From an uncultured Eubacteriales bacterium (GTDB lineage Bacteria; Bacillota; Clostridia; Oscillospirales; Oscillospiraceae), in NCBI GenBank assembly GCA_900544765.1, contig UQWI01000003.1, forward strand, positions 124,001-188,000: DNA of 64,000 nucleotides. The letters run 5' to 3'. This document shows, one piece after another, positions 7,478-15,634 of this stretch. A program made the translations under genes and the position numbers. Under the pieces are notes generated by a model. That model saw only the letters and a program-made list of their open reading frames with translations, had not been told where the DNA came from and did no database searches. Every line of letters begins with the position of its first letter. Positions within the stretch are counted from its first letter, which is position 1.

Positions 7478-8836
7478 TCAGCTGTGCGACGCAGGTTCCG
7501 GCAGGTGGCGCAGGGTGTAGAAATATATGCCGAAGGTTATGGGAAGCATCAGCGCTTCGATAATGGGCTGCGCCCAGATTAGGCCGTCCAGGCCCACGGC
7601 GGCGTCCATGATGAGCATGGTCGGGATGTACAGCACTCCCTGGCGGCAGAGTGTAATCAGTGAGGACTGCAGGCCCTTGCCCATCGCCTGGAGCGCATAG
7701 CTGGTCATAAAGTTGATAGCCGTCAGGGGTACGCTCAGGCAGGCCACGCGCAGGAAGCCCGCTCCCATGGAGCTGGTCTCCGGGTCGGGTATGAACCTGT
7801 GCACGATAGGCGAGGCGAAGAAGAAAAACAGCGCCACAAAGCAGGCGGAAATTATGAGCGACACCTTCCACGAGAAGGACGCCACGCCTCGCATGCGCCT
7901 ATAGTCTCCCGAGGCGTAGTTGTAGCCGATGAGCGGCATGAAGCCCTGGCACAGGCCCATGGAGACGTTGAGCGGGAACTGGTCTATGCGCTTTACTATG
8001 CCGTAGGCGGCCTCGGCCACCGTGCCGTAGGCGCTGGCCAGGTTCATCATCACCATAGTCGCCGCGTTGCCCAGCGTGGTGGATATGGCCGACGCCACGC
8101 CGACGGAGAAAATTTGCCTGGTGAAGCGGAAGGTGAAGTACCTCGGCAGGAAGGACATGAAGGTGTGTCCTTTCAATCTTATGTAAACTACAGCAAAGAA
8201 AGCCACACTTGCCAGATTGGAAAAAGCCGTGGCTATGGCCGCTCCCGCCACGCCCATGTGCAGCGGGAAGATGAGTATTGGGTCGAGTATGACATTGAGT
8301 ATGCCGCCGAACATCATGCCTATGCTCGCCTCGCGCGCGTGGCCCTCGCTGCGCAGCAGGTTGCCCAGCGAGAGGCTGACCATTGTCGGCGCTCCGCCGA
8401 GGACAACGACCCAGTTGAGGTACGTCTCCGCGTACACAATGTTCTCGTCCAGCGCACCCAGGAAGCGCAGAATAGGTCCCCGGAAAATGTAGGTGAGCAC
8501 GGAGAAGAGGAGCGTCGCGGCGATTCCGCCCCAGAGTGCGAAGGACGAGACATATTTGACGTCGGCTTCGTCCTTTGAGCCCAGCATACGGGATATGAGG
8601 CTGCCCCCACCGAGGCCGAAGAGGTTCCCCAGCGCGGTTAGCAGGTTGAAGTACGGGCTCACGAGCGACACGCCCGCGGACATTGCGGGATTTGCCAGCT
8701 GCCCGATGAAGAAGGTGTCCGCCAGGTTGTATATCATGGTTACGACCTGGCTTATTACCGTGGGCACAGCCAGCTTTGCCACTGCGCGGGGTATGGGCAT
8801 TTCTTCAAATATGTAGGTTTCCGAGCTTGTATCCAT
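7478..8836 (-). CDS. MATE family multidrug/sodium antiporter
   Basis: 452 residues from ATG 8836, selected because AGGAAG lies eight bases upstream. About twelve hydrophobic segments in two six-helix halves. The MATE signature segments are clear: LAVPTVISQVVTMIYNLADTFFIGQ at the start of the first half and the KRIDQFPLNVSMGLCQGFMPLIGYNY segment opening the second. Members export cationic drugs or metabolites in exchange for Na+ or H+. It is on the same strand as the redox cluster, about 100 bases upstream of the lipoprotein hydrolase; co-transcription is possible but not demonstrated. It may export a product or toxic intermediate of the neighbouring reductases (inference). Confidence 0.9.
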   Translation of the reverse strand: MDTSSETYIFEEMPIPRAVAKLAVPTVISQVVTMIYNLADTFFIGQLANPAMSAGVSLVSPYFNLLTALGNLFGLGGGSLISRMLGSKDEADVKYVSSFALWGGIAATLLFSVLTYIFRGPILRFLGALDENIVYAETYLNWVVVLGGAPTMVSLSLGNLLRSEGHAREASIGMMFGGILNVILDPILIFPLHMGVAGAAIATAFSNLASVAFFAVVYIRLKGHTFMSFLPRYFTFRFTRQIFSVGVASAISTTLGNAATMVMMNLASAYGTVAEAAYGIVKRIDQFPLNVSMGLCQGFMPLIGYNYASGDYRRMRGVASFSWKVSLIISACFVALFFFFASPIVHRFIPDPETSSMGAGFLRVACLSVPLTAINFMTSYALQAMGKGLQSSLITLCRQGVLYIPTMLIMDAAVGLDGLIWAQPIIEALMLPITFGIYFYTLRHLPEPASHS

Positions 8837-8979
8837 GCAAAACACTTCCTATTAGAAGGTATTACTCCCGTTTTGACGGAGGCATTGTAGTCCTGCGCCG
8901 GCGCAAGGTACATTGCCGTTTTGACACCCGCTGTAAGCGTCTGGCATAATGCTCCGCTCCGGCGGCGAAAACGCAAAGT

Positions 8980-9004
8980 CTCCCGGCCCTGTACGGGCCG
9001 GGAG
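8980..9004 (-). terminator. Intrinsic terminator of the OYE-ADH operon
   Basis: Ten-base perfect stem CTCCCGGCCC / GGGCCGGGAG with a five-base loop, just downstream of the Fe-alcohol dehydrogenase gene on the minus strand. The following T content is modest, so termination strength is uncertain. It separates this operon from the MATE gene. Confidence 0.7.
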
Positions 9005-9021
9005 TTTACGCGCTTACGGGT

Positions 9022-10221
9022 TCAATAGCTTATCTCCACGCCGTTCCAGGCGTCCATGATGAGCTGCTTGTACTCGTCTATGGTGGCCTTGCGCGGCGGG
9101 GCTCCGGCGCTCGAGCCGTGCTCGCTCTTGTCCTTGGAGTCGAGGGCGAGCTCTTCGAGAATCTCGTCGTTCATTTCGACGCCCAGCTCTTTATAGCTCT
9201 TGGGCAGGCCGAGGTCGTCTCGCACCTTCTGTATTGCGAGCACGAGGGCCTTTGCCTGCTCCGGCTCGCTCAGGCCGTTTACGTCAAGGCCCATAGCCCG
9301 GGCGAGGTCGGCGAGCTTCCTTGTGCTGCCGTAGAGGTTGAAGTTGAGCACATGAGGCAGCGCGACGGCGAGGCCCGTGCCGTGGTGCACCTGGTGGAAG
9401 CGCCCGCCGACAGAGCGGGTGATGCAGTGCGCATCGCCGGTGCCGATGGTCGTACAGGCCATGCAGCCGATGCTGGTCGCCAGCAGCAGCGCGCCCGCGG
9501 CCTCTATGTCCGAGCTGTCGTTGTAGAAGCGCACGAGGTTGCGGCTCATCAGCTCGAAGGCCTTCAGGCTCATGCTCTCCGTTATGGCGTTGGCCTTGGC
9601 GTTTATGTATCCCTCCACCGCGTGCGTGAGAGAATCGAAGCCCACGGCAGGGATGAGCCGCTGCGGCATACCCAGCAGGTTCTCCGGATAGATGATGGAC
9701 ACATCCGGGGCGGCCTTGGGGTCAAGGATCTGCGCCTTGGTCTGCTTTTCGCTGTCGACAATGGCCATGAAGTAGGTCACGTCGGCGCCGGAGCCCGCAG
9801 TCGTAGGTATCGCAATGCACGGCAGGGGCTGCTTCGGCACGGTGTTTACGCCGAAGTAGCTGCGGGTCTTGCCCCCGTTGGCCGCGAGCACGGCCACAGC
9901 CTTTGCAGTGTCAAGCGAGCTTCCGCCGCCGAAGCCTATCACCCCGTCGCAGCCTGAGCCGTCAAAGGCCGCAGCCGCGGCGTCAGTGGAGATATCGTCC
10001 GGGTTAGGCATGGCGCCCGCGTACAGGACATACGGCACTTCGGCCTCGTCCAGCGCCCGCAGCAGCCCGGCGAAGTTCTCGTGCTTCGTCATGCCGCTGT
10101 CGGTGACCACAAAGGCCCTTGTCACGCCGAGGCTCTCACAAGCCGAGCGCAGAGCGTCGGCGAGGTGGTGGGTAAAGACTATCTCCGTGCGGAAGCTGTA
10201 ACTAAACTCGCGTATGGCCAT
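9022..10221 (-). CDS. Iron-containing alcohol dehydrogenase (type III)
   Basis: 399 residues, standard length. The NAD(P)-binding GGGSSLD motif is at 98-104 and the TTAGSGADVTY segment at 140-150. Metal ligands of the family are present: Asp196 and His200 (GFDSLTHAVEGY), His265 (GDAHCITRSVGG) and His279/280 (QVHHGTGLAVALPH). It interconverts alcohols and aldehydes or ketones with NAD(P)H in the cytosol. The gene starts three bases after the stop of the OYE-like gene, so the two form a tight operon. Together they could reduce an unsaturated carbonyl compound stepwise (C=C by OYE, C=O by ADH); this is inference from adjacency. Confidence 0.92.
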   Translation of the reverse strand: MAIREFSYSFRTEIVFTHHLADALRSACESLGVTRAFVVTDSGMTKHENFAGLLRALDEAEVPYVLYAGAMPNPDDISTDAAAAAFDGSGCDGVIGFGGGSSLDTAKAVAVLAANGGKTRSYFGVNTVPKQPLPCIAIPTTAGSGADVTYFMAIVDSEKQTKAQILDPKAAPDVSIIYPENLLGMPQRLIPAVGFDSLTHAVEGYINAKANAITESMSLKAFELMSRNLVRFYNDSSDIEAAGALLLATSIGCMACTTIGTGDAHCITRSVGGRFHQVHHGTGLAVALPHVLNFNLYGSTRKLADLARAMGLDVNGLSEPEQAKALVLAIQKVRDDLGLPKSYKELGVEMNDEILEELALDSKDKSEHGSSAGAPPRKATIDEYKQLIMDAWNGVEISY

Positions 10222-10224
10222 GGC

Positions 10225-12252
10225 TCACAGGTTCTTGACGGCGAGGTAAGCCGCGCCGGTGGCGTCGCCTATGCGGCCGGGGTTGGTGCAGTCGCCGACG
10301 TGCACCACGCGCTCAAAGCGTTTCTCCAGCTCCTCGAGCATGCCGAGCTCGGGACGGATACCGAGGCTGAGCACGGTGGCGTCAACGGGTATCTCATAGG
10401 GGCCGGTGTGCTCGTCGACTTCGACGGCGTCGGCCACACCCGCGATGTTCTTGATACCCTCGAGGCCGGAGCCGATGTAGTTCTCCTGCACGGGCTTGAC
10501 CACGATGGAGCCGTCCTTCACCTCGACGAGCGCGGTGTTGGTCTTTATCTCCGCTCCCTTGGCCTCCAGCTGGCGGCGGGTGCGGCGCACGTTATAGAAG
10601 TAGATGCCGTTGCCGACGATGGGCATCATCTCAACGATGATGACCTTGTTGCCGTCCTCAGCCAGGCGCTCGGCGGTCTCCAGGCCGGTCATGCCGCCGC
10701 CGACCACGGCCACGGTCTTGCCGGTGAATTTGACCACGCCGTTGAGCACGTCGAAGCAGGCGTAGCCCTTCTCGACGCCGGGGATGGAGCGCGGGACTAT
10801 GGGCTTGCCGCCGCTGGCCAGTATGACCGCGTAGGGGTTCATGGCCTTGAACTCGTCGAGCATCTCGGCGGTTACCTCGGTGTTCAGGTGCAGAGTGATG
10901 TTGGGGTCTTTTTCAACCGTGTGGGTGTACCAGCGGATGAGGTTGTCCATGCGGAACTTGTTGGGGGCCTTGTTGGCGAGGTTCAGGCTGCCGCAGAGCT
11001 CGGCCCTCTTGTCGTAGAGTTCCACCTTGAAGCCGCGCTGGGAGAGCGTGAGCGCGCTCTGGATGCCCGCCGGGCCCGCGCCGATGACGATAACGGTGCC
11101 CTCGCCCTTCTCAAGCGGCATGAGGTTGTCCACCTCGCGGCCCAGCAGCGGGTTCACCGCGCAGCGTATCTGCGCCTGGTCGGCGGTGACGCGGTGTACG
11201 CACCAGTTGCAGGAGATGCAGGGGCGGATGTCCTCGGCGTGGCCGCTCTTGGCCTTGTTGCACCACTCGGGGTCGGCGCTGTGCTGACGGCCCATGACGA
11301 CGAAATCACACACACCCTCTTCGAGCAGCTTCTCCGCCTCTTCCGGGGTCTTGACCTCGTTGGGGCCGTAGATGGGGACGTGCAGGACCTTCTTGAACTC
11401 CTTGAGGTACTCGTTGCGCCAGCCGCAGGGCATATCCGGCGCGCCGGTGCGCTCCTCGACGCCGACGGAGAAGTTGAAGCCGTCGATGCCCTTGCTCTCC
11501 AGGTACTGCGCTATCTCGAGCATGTCCTCGAGCGTGGGCTCGCCCTCCATGCCCTCAGCGTCGTAGAGGTGGATGCGGGCGGTGATTGGGAAGCTGGCCG
11601 GGACCTTCCTGCGAATCTTCTCCAGGGTCTCGACGATGATGCGGCAGCGGTTCTCCATGCTTCCGCCGTACTCGTCGGTGCGGCAGTTGCGAGTGGGGCT
11701 GAGGAACTGGTGGAACATGAACCAGTGTCCGCAGTGGAGCTCCACACCGTCGCAGCCGGCGCAGTAGGCGTGCTCGGCGGCGTTGGCAAAGGCGTCCTCA
11801 ATGAGCGCTATGTCGTCCTTGGTCATCTCGCGGCAGGGAGCGAAGCCCCTCGCGGCCAGCTGCGGGGTCATGGCGCTGGCGGACATGGGAGTGTGGCCCT
11901 TGTTGAACTTGGGGCTGGATTTGCGGCCCGGATGGTTGAGCTGTACAAACAGCTTGCTGCCGTAGCTGTGCACGCGCTCGGCCAGGATGCTCATGGCGTG
12001 GCGGTCGTCCAAATCCCTGAGGAAGCACTGGCCGGACATGGAGACGCCGCCGTACTCGGGGCCGATGACGCCGACAAAGCCGACCTCGACGAGGCCCGTG
12101 CCGCCCTTGGCCTTGGAGGCGTAATACTCAATCGCGCGCTCCGTTATCTCGCCCGAGGCCTGGCCCAGGCAGTCGTCCATAGGGGACATTATGACGCGGT
12201 TGCGCAGCTCGCAGCCGTTTATTTTTCCCTTGCTGAAAAGTTTGTCGTACAT
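10225..12252 (-). CDS. Old-yellow-enzyme / 2,4-dienoyl-CoA reductase-type flavoprotein
   Basis: 675 residues from ATG 12252, which has AGGAGG eight bases upstream. Residues 1-330 form an OYE TIM barrel (NRVIMSPM, the GVELHCGHWFMFHQFLSP active-site region, R.DEYGGS). A [4Fe-4S] site follows: Cys345, Cys348, Cys351 and Cys364. The C-terminal half is an FAD/NAD(P) domain with GAGPAG at 391-396 and a second nucleotide motif VVGGGMTGLETAERL. This layout matches bacterial 2,4-dienoyl-CoA reductase, bile-acid BaiCD/H-like, and enoate-type NADH:flavin oxidoreductases of gut Clostridia, which reduce activated C=C bonds. Which substrate class applies cannot be told from sequence. It is followed by an alcohol dehydrogenase in the same operon. 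Confidence 0.9.
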   Translation of the reverse strand: MYDKLFSKGKINGCELRNRVIMSPMDDCLGQASGEITERAIEYYASKAKGGTGLVEVGFVGVIGPEYGGVSMSGQCFLRDLDDRHAMSILAERVHSYGSKLFVQLNHPGRKSSPKFNKGHTPMSASAMTPQLAARGFAPCREMTKDDIALIEDAFANAAEHAYCAGCDGVELHCGHWFMFHQFLSPTRNCRTDEYGGSMENRCRIIVETLEKIRRKVPASFPITARIHLYDAEGMEGEPTLEDMLEIAQYLESKGIDGFNFSVGVEERTGAPDMPCGWRNEYLKEFKKVLHVPIYGPNEVKTPEEAEKLLEEGVCDFVVMGRQHSADPEWCNKAKSGHAEDIRPCISCNWCVHRVTADQAQIRCAVNPLLGREVDNLMPLEKGEGTVIVIGAGPAGIQSALTLSQRGFKVELYDKRAELCGSLNLANKAPNKFRMDNLIRWYTHTVEKDPNITLHLNTEVTAEMLDEFKAMNPYAVILASGGKPIVPRSIPGVEKGYACFDVLNGVVKFTGKTVAVVGGGMTGLETAERLAEDGNKVIIVEMMPIVGNGIYFYNVRRTRRQLEAKGAEIKTNTALVEVKDGSIVVKPVQENYIGSGLEGIKNIAGVADAVEVDEHTGPYEIPVDATVLSLGIRPELGMLEELEKRFERVVHVGDCTNPGRIGDATGAAYLAVKNL

Positions 12253-12383
12253 GTTCATATCCTCCTGAGTGTTTTTGCCGTATTTATCGCTCCACCTTGA
12301 CATATTTGTAACACTCAATTTGGGATATGAGAAGCCCGGGTATCCGATAGGGTTATAAGTGAATTTGATAACCCAGCAAAAAG

Positions 12384-12414
12384 CCGCCCGCCGTCTTGCA
12401 TTGACGGCGGGCGG
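12384..12414 (-). terminator. Strong intrinsic terminator
   Basis: Twelve-base perfect stem CCGCCCGCCGTC / GACGGCGGGCGG with a seven-base loop; on the minus strand it is followed by CTTTTTG. It ends transcription of the sigma-like gene before the OYE operon promoter region. Confidence 0.85.
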
Positions 12415-12421
12415 TGTGACA

Positions 12422-12838
12422 TCAGCTGTTCAGTTTTGGCGGTGTGCGCTTCATTGCGGCGGTGAGGGAGCGCAGCAGCTTGCTGCCGCCCATGTTGCGG
12501 TTCAGCACCGCGCCGATACCGCGCTGCGGCTGGCGCAGGAAATAGTAACGGAAAATTTCTTCCTGTGCCTGCTCCGGCAAAAGGGCAAGGGCGGCGGCAA
12601 GCTCCGCATGGTATAGAACAGCGGTCTGGCCGCAGGCGTTAAAAAGATATTCTTCAAGCTGCTCCGGCTCGGCAAGCTGGACAAACTTCTCATTCATCAG
12701 ATAGTCAAGGGAAACTTCCCGTTCCCACCTCCGGCGCAGATTCAAGATTTTATCTATGGCTGCGTGACGAATGACGATCTTACAAAAGGCGTTAAAGGTG
12801 TACTGGATATGCACTTTGTAGGCTTCATCTTCGGTCAT
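12422..12838 (-). CDS. Sigma-70-like regulator of the type carried by conjugative elements (altered C-terminus)
   Basis: 138 residues from ATG 12838, which has a GAGAGGGGG Shine-Dalgarno. The opening MTEDEAYKVHIQYTFNAFCKIVIRHAA and the helix KILNLRRRWEREVSLDYL are the form seen in small sigma-factor-like proteins on Tn916-type and related elements of gut Firmicutes. The region-4 helix-turn-helix normally expected after ALALLPEQAQEEIFRYYFLRQPQR is not convincing: the tail (about residues 108-138) reads GIGAVLNRNMGGSKLL and then diverges. A decayed or recombined 3' end is therefore likely. The 160 bases between this gene and the DUF3267 gene hold no gene I can recognise. Confidence 0.6.
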   Translation of the reverse strand: MTEDEAYKVHIQYTFNAFCKIVIRHAAIDKILNLRRRWEREVSLDYLMNEKFVQLAEPEQLEEYLFNACGQTAVLYHAELAAALALLPEQAQEEIFRYYFLRQPQRGIGAVLNRNMGGSKLLRSLTAAMKRTPPKLNS

Positions 12839-12998
12839 GGAAATTCCCCCTCTCTGAATAATAGTGCGGGGCGGCAGCACCCCTTGCTGTCGCCCCTTGA
12901 TTGCCTACCAGCAAAGGCGGGCGGGGCTGTCAACGGCGGCGCGGTACGCGCCGTTCATCTTGACCGTTGACTGGCTCGGCTGGCTTTGCTATTTAACA

Positions 12999-13604
12999 TC
13001 ATACATCATTTGACTTGTAAAACGCGATATAACCGGCTTCTGTTGGGTGGTCGGCAATTAAGCAGTTGCCTTCTCTTAATACATTAACGGCAATAAGCAA
13101 ATCAGCTCCTGCGGCAATAAAATTAACCATTAGAGTAAGCAAAGACACTGTGCCAGGATATACGAAAACAAACAGTATGCTGCCTAATCCCAATATTACA
13201 AAAGGTGCCAAAACTCCAGTTAAGTACGATTTCTTTTTTAATGCCACCTTACAAGCACAACTTGGCATCATTGCGTTGATATTAAACCGAACCACATTCC
13301 AGCCTTTACCGCTTGAAATTGCCCAACCGATACCATGCAACAACTCATGTATCACAACTGAGATAGCAATAATGGCTATAAACATAATGTAAAAAGAAAG
13401 TCCGCCGACTTCTGACAAATGCGCTCTTTTAATTAAGAGAAAGCGATACAATAAGCCCAAAGTTATTACGAACGGGAGTGCATAAACAATTCCTAAAACC
13501 ATTGCCTTTCCAGACGGAATTGTGACATCTTTTTCTCTGAATCCATTTGCTTTTAGGTCGGCTTGCACCCTGTTAAAATCCTCGTTTTCTTTTTTTGATT
13601 TCAT
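12999..13604 (-). CDS. DUF3267 family membrane metalloprotease-like protein
   Basis: 201 residues with a zincin motif HELLH (about residues 87-91, VVIHELLHGIGWA) between hydrophobic segments, and the C-terminal DHPTEAGY segment found in DUF3267 proteins. At least four membrane segments are evident. Family members are predicted integral-membrane zinc proteases of unknown substrate, frequent in Firmicutes accessory regions near XRE or PadR regulators. The gene is AT-rich compared with the chromosome and uses codons unlike the flanking operons, pointing to acquisition by transfer. Downstream XRE and membrane-protein genes lie upstream of it on the same strand and may be co-expressed. Confidence 0.8.
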   Translation of the reverse strand: MKSKKENEDFNRVQADLKANGFREKDVTIPSGKAMVLGIVYALPFVITLGLLYRFLLIKRAHLSEVGGLSFYIMFIAIIAISVVIHELLHGIGWAISSGKGWNVVRFNINAMMPSCACKVALKKKSYLTGVLAPFVILGLGSILFVFVYPGTVSLLTLMVNFIAAGADLLIAVNVLREGNCLIADHPTEAGYIAFYKSNDV

Positions 13605-13743
13605 AATGACACCTCCTGCTTAAAGCGTTCACTTCCACGCATACAGTATATATTATTTTGTTCTATATGTCAAGTATTTCTTACATCAAAGTGGAAATAA
13701 ATAGCCGCCAAAGACGGCTACTTGTATTTGACAATGTGACGGA

Positions 13744-14094
13744 TTACTCTCTGTGCCTTAAAATAAGTATTCCTACTATCTCAACAATTACTGTTATGTT
13801 GAAAATGAGCTGAATAGCGTTTACAGCTAAAAATGCGTTCAGCACAAGAACCTCCCCACCAGATGATTGCTGAACAGCAATATACTGCATATAATGGCTG
13901 AATAGCGTAGCACAAATACCAAAACAGATCAATGCCACGATACTCGCTTTTCCAATAATTTTCCTGCCGCGTTCATCTCGGCTGCTCTTACAGAAGAACA
14001 GAAACAAAAGAGCTATAAACAGCAGAACACCAATAACCATATTAACAAAAGTTGCCTGTCGATTAGACAGCAAGGAATAGAAGAAATCCTCCAT
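13744..14094 (-). CDS. Small membrane protein, unknown function
   Basis: 116 residues with three or four hydrophobic helices: one near residues 18-35, one near 50-68, and a pair towards the C-terminus. I do not recognise the family. It starts three bases downstream of the XRE regulator stop, so the pair is one transcription unit; such XRE/membrane-protein pairs are common in Firmicutes accessory regions. AT-rich like its neighbours. The 139 bases between it and the DUF3267 gene carry no gene. Confidence 0.65.
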   Translation of the reverse strand: MEDFFYSLLSNRQATFVNMVIGVLLFIALLFLFFCKSSRDERGRKIIGKASIVALICFGICATLFSHYMQYIAVQQSSGGEVLVLNAFLAVNAIQLIFNITVIVEIVGILILRHRE

Positions 14095-14097
14095 TTT

Positions 14098-14319
14098 CTA
14101 TGCCCCCTTAAAATCAAATAAATCTTCAATCGTAACATCAAACACCCTCGCAATGCTATATGCCAAGAGCATAGATGGGTTGTAACGGTTTCGTTCAAGC
14201 TGCATGATGGTCTGGCGGGACACACCAACCAAATCAGCAAGTTCCTGTTGAGTCATTCGTTTGGTTGCCCGATATATATGGATTTTACTCTCAAAAGTGT
14301 ATTTACTTTTTCCCGCCAT
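14098..14319 (-). CDS. XRE-family transcriptional regulator (short HTH_3)
   Basis: 73 residues made almost entirely of one helix-turn-helix domain: KRMTQQELADLVGVSRQTIMQLERNRYNPSMLLAYSIARVF, ending in the DVTIEDLFDF segment typical of the YozG/Cro-like small regulators. It probably controls its own operon with the downstream membrane protein and perhaps DUF3267 protein. The N-terminal MAGKSKYTFESKIHIYRAT is longer than in most such regulators. It is the most upstream gene of the AT-rich insertion block. Confidence 0.85.
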   Translation of the reverse strand: MAGKSKYTFESKIHIYRATKRMTQQELADLVGVSRQTIMQLERNRYNPSMLLAYSIARVFDVTIEDLFDFKGA

Positions 14320-14422
14320 CTGCTCACCGCCTTCCTCTAAGATTTACTTTTTAGTATAACATATTTCTTGCTTTAAGTCTAAGAAATTTTTTAACGGAAT
14401 AGGGCTGCTGTCTATCAAATTC

Positions 14423-15589
14423 TTGTGTGTTACTTTATGGCACATGAGCATCTGGGTCGGGCCCATCACGGCTGAGTACGGCTGGGACACCGACGCCGTC
14501 GCGCTCATGGGCAACGTCATGCTGGCGACCTTCGTCTTCGGCGTCACCATCGGCGGCATACTCATGCCCAAGTTCGGTCCCCGCGTCTCGAGCTTCATAG
14601 GCACGGTCTGCTTCGGCGGCTTCTTCATCATATCCGCTTATGTAACGAACCCCATACTCATGTACATCACCTACGGCGGCGTGGCGGGCATCGGCGTCGG
14701 CATACTCTACCTGGTCGGCCAGTTCGCGGCCTCGGCCTGGTTCCCCGACAGGCGCGGCCTGGTAATGGGCATCTTCCTGGCCATCTTCGGCCTGTCCGTC
14801 ACCGTGTTCACCCCGCTCATCAACAGCATGCTCGGCTCCATGGGCGTGCGCAGCACGATGCTGATAATCGGCATCATGGTCGCCGTAGTCTGCCTTGTCG
14901 GCTCCTTCTTCATGAGCGCACCTCCTGCCGGCTGGACTCCCAAGGGCTACGTCGCCGCCACCGCCTCCGCGAAGCCCGCTGACGAGAAATTCATCACCGT
15001 CGGCGAGGCGGTGCGCACCCGCGACTTCTGGTTTGTGTTCCTGGCCTACGCCCTGCTGGTATGGCCCTATTCCTTCATCAGCTCCTACGTCGCCGTGTTC
15101 GTGACCGAGGAAAAGATGCTCACCGCCTCCGCCGCAGCCCTCGCAGTTTCCTGCACCGGCATAGGCAGCGCCGTCGGCCGCTTCCTCGGCGGCGCGCTGG
15201 TGGACAAGGCCGGGCCTAAGCTCACCTATCTCATCATGTGCGTCTGCTCCGTAGTCGGCTGCCTTGCGCTTATCCCTGCCGGCAGCAGCGGGCTCATCGC
15301 CGCGCTCTTCATAATTATCTGCATCGGCTACGGCGGACGCACCCCCGTCTACGGCATCATCTTCGGCAAGCTCTTCGGCCAGAAGTACGCCAGCACCCTC
15401 TACGGCTGGGGCACCCTCAGCACTGCCGTGCCGCTGGTCGTCGCGCCGCTGGTCACCGCCGCGCTGCGCCGCTCCACCGGCTCCTTCAACGCCGCGTGCA
15501 TAGTCGCCACCGTCATCACCGTCATCGGCTGCCTGTTCTTCATGACCCTGCCCAAGAAAACCCCGGTGGAGCGCAAGTACGGCGATTGA
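14423..15589 (+). CDS. MFS transporter (OxlT-like), N-terminus apparently lost
   Basis: From about 14445 onward the frame is GC-rich and encodes a major facilitator protein of the oxalate/formate-antiporter-like group: GNVMLATFVFGVTIGGILMPKFGPR, the FPDRRGLVMGIFLAIFGLS segment, and a second half ending ALRRSTGSFNAACIVATVI. Only about eleven helices can be counted. The frame has no ATG before residue 8; the only possible start is TTG 14423 without a Shine-Dalgarno, and upstream in-frame sequence is AT-rich and stops at 14357. Intact relatives carry an additional N-terminal helix. The simplest reading is that the insertion to the left replaced the promoter and first 30 or so codons. It would have headed the operon with the aldo/keto reductase at 15635. 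Confidence 0.75.
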   Translation: MCVTLWHMSIWVGPITAEYGWDTDAVALMGNVMLATFVFGVTIGGILMPKFGPRVSSFIGTVCFGGFFIISAYVTNPILMYITYGGVAGIGVGILYLVGQFAASAWFPDRRGLVMGIFLAIFGLSVTVFTPLINSMLGSMGVRSTMLIIGIMVAVVCLVGSFFMSAPPAGWTPKGYVAATASAKPADEKFITVGEAVRTRDFWFVFLAYALLVWPYSFISSYVAVFVTEEKMLTASAAALAVSCTGIGSAVGRFLGGALVDKAGPKLTYLIMCVCSVVGCLALIPAGSSGLIAALFIIICIGYGGRTPVYGIIFGKLFGQKYASTLYGWGTLSTAVPLVVAPLVTAALRRSTGSFNAACIVATVITVIGCLFFMTLPKKTPVERKYGD

Positions 15590-15634
15590 TATGTAATCAA
15601 GAACTCATTATAATAAGCAAAGGAGAGAACAAAA

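Larger units (their letters stand above)
12355..14430. mobile_element. Foreign insertion block (AT-rich in its right part), boundaries uncertain
   Basis: Base composition drops sharply between about 12990 and 14440 relative to both flanks, then returns abruptly to GC-rich sequence inside the MFS gene. The block holds a conjugative-element-style sigma-like protein, a DUF3267 metalloprotease, a small membrane protein and an XRE regulator, all on the minus strand, with no homology to the flanking metabolic operons. No transposase, integrase or clear terminal repeats are visible, so this is probably a remnant. It separates two operons that face away from each other and lies where the MFS transporter should begin. 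Confidence 0.5.

Noticed and set aside
10081..12300. A 739-codon plus-strand frame opposite the OYE gene
   Set aside because: It is the antisense mirror of a GC-rich gene: no ribosome site, low-complexity Val/Ala/Leu/Gly composition, and the minus-strand frame has clear domains.
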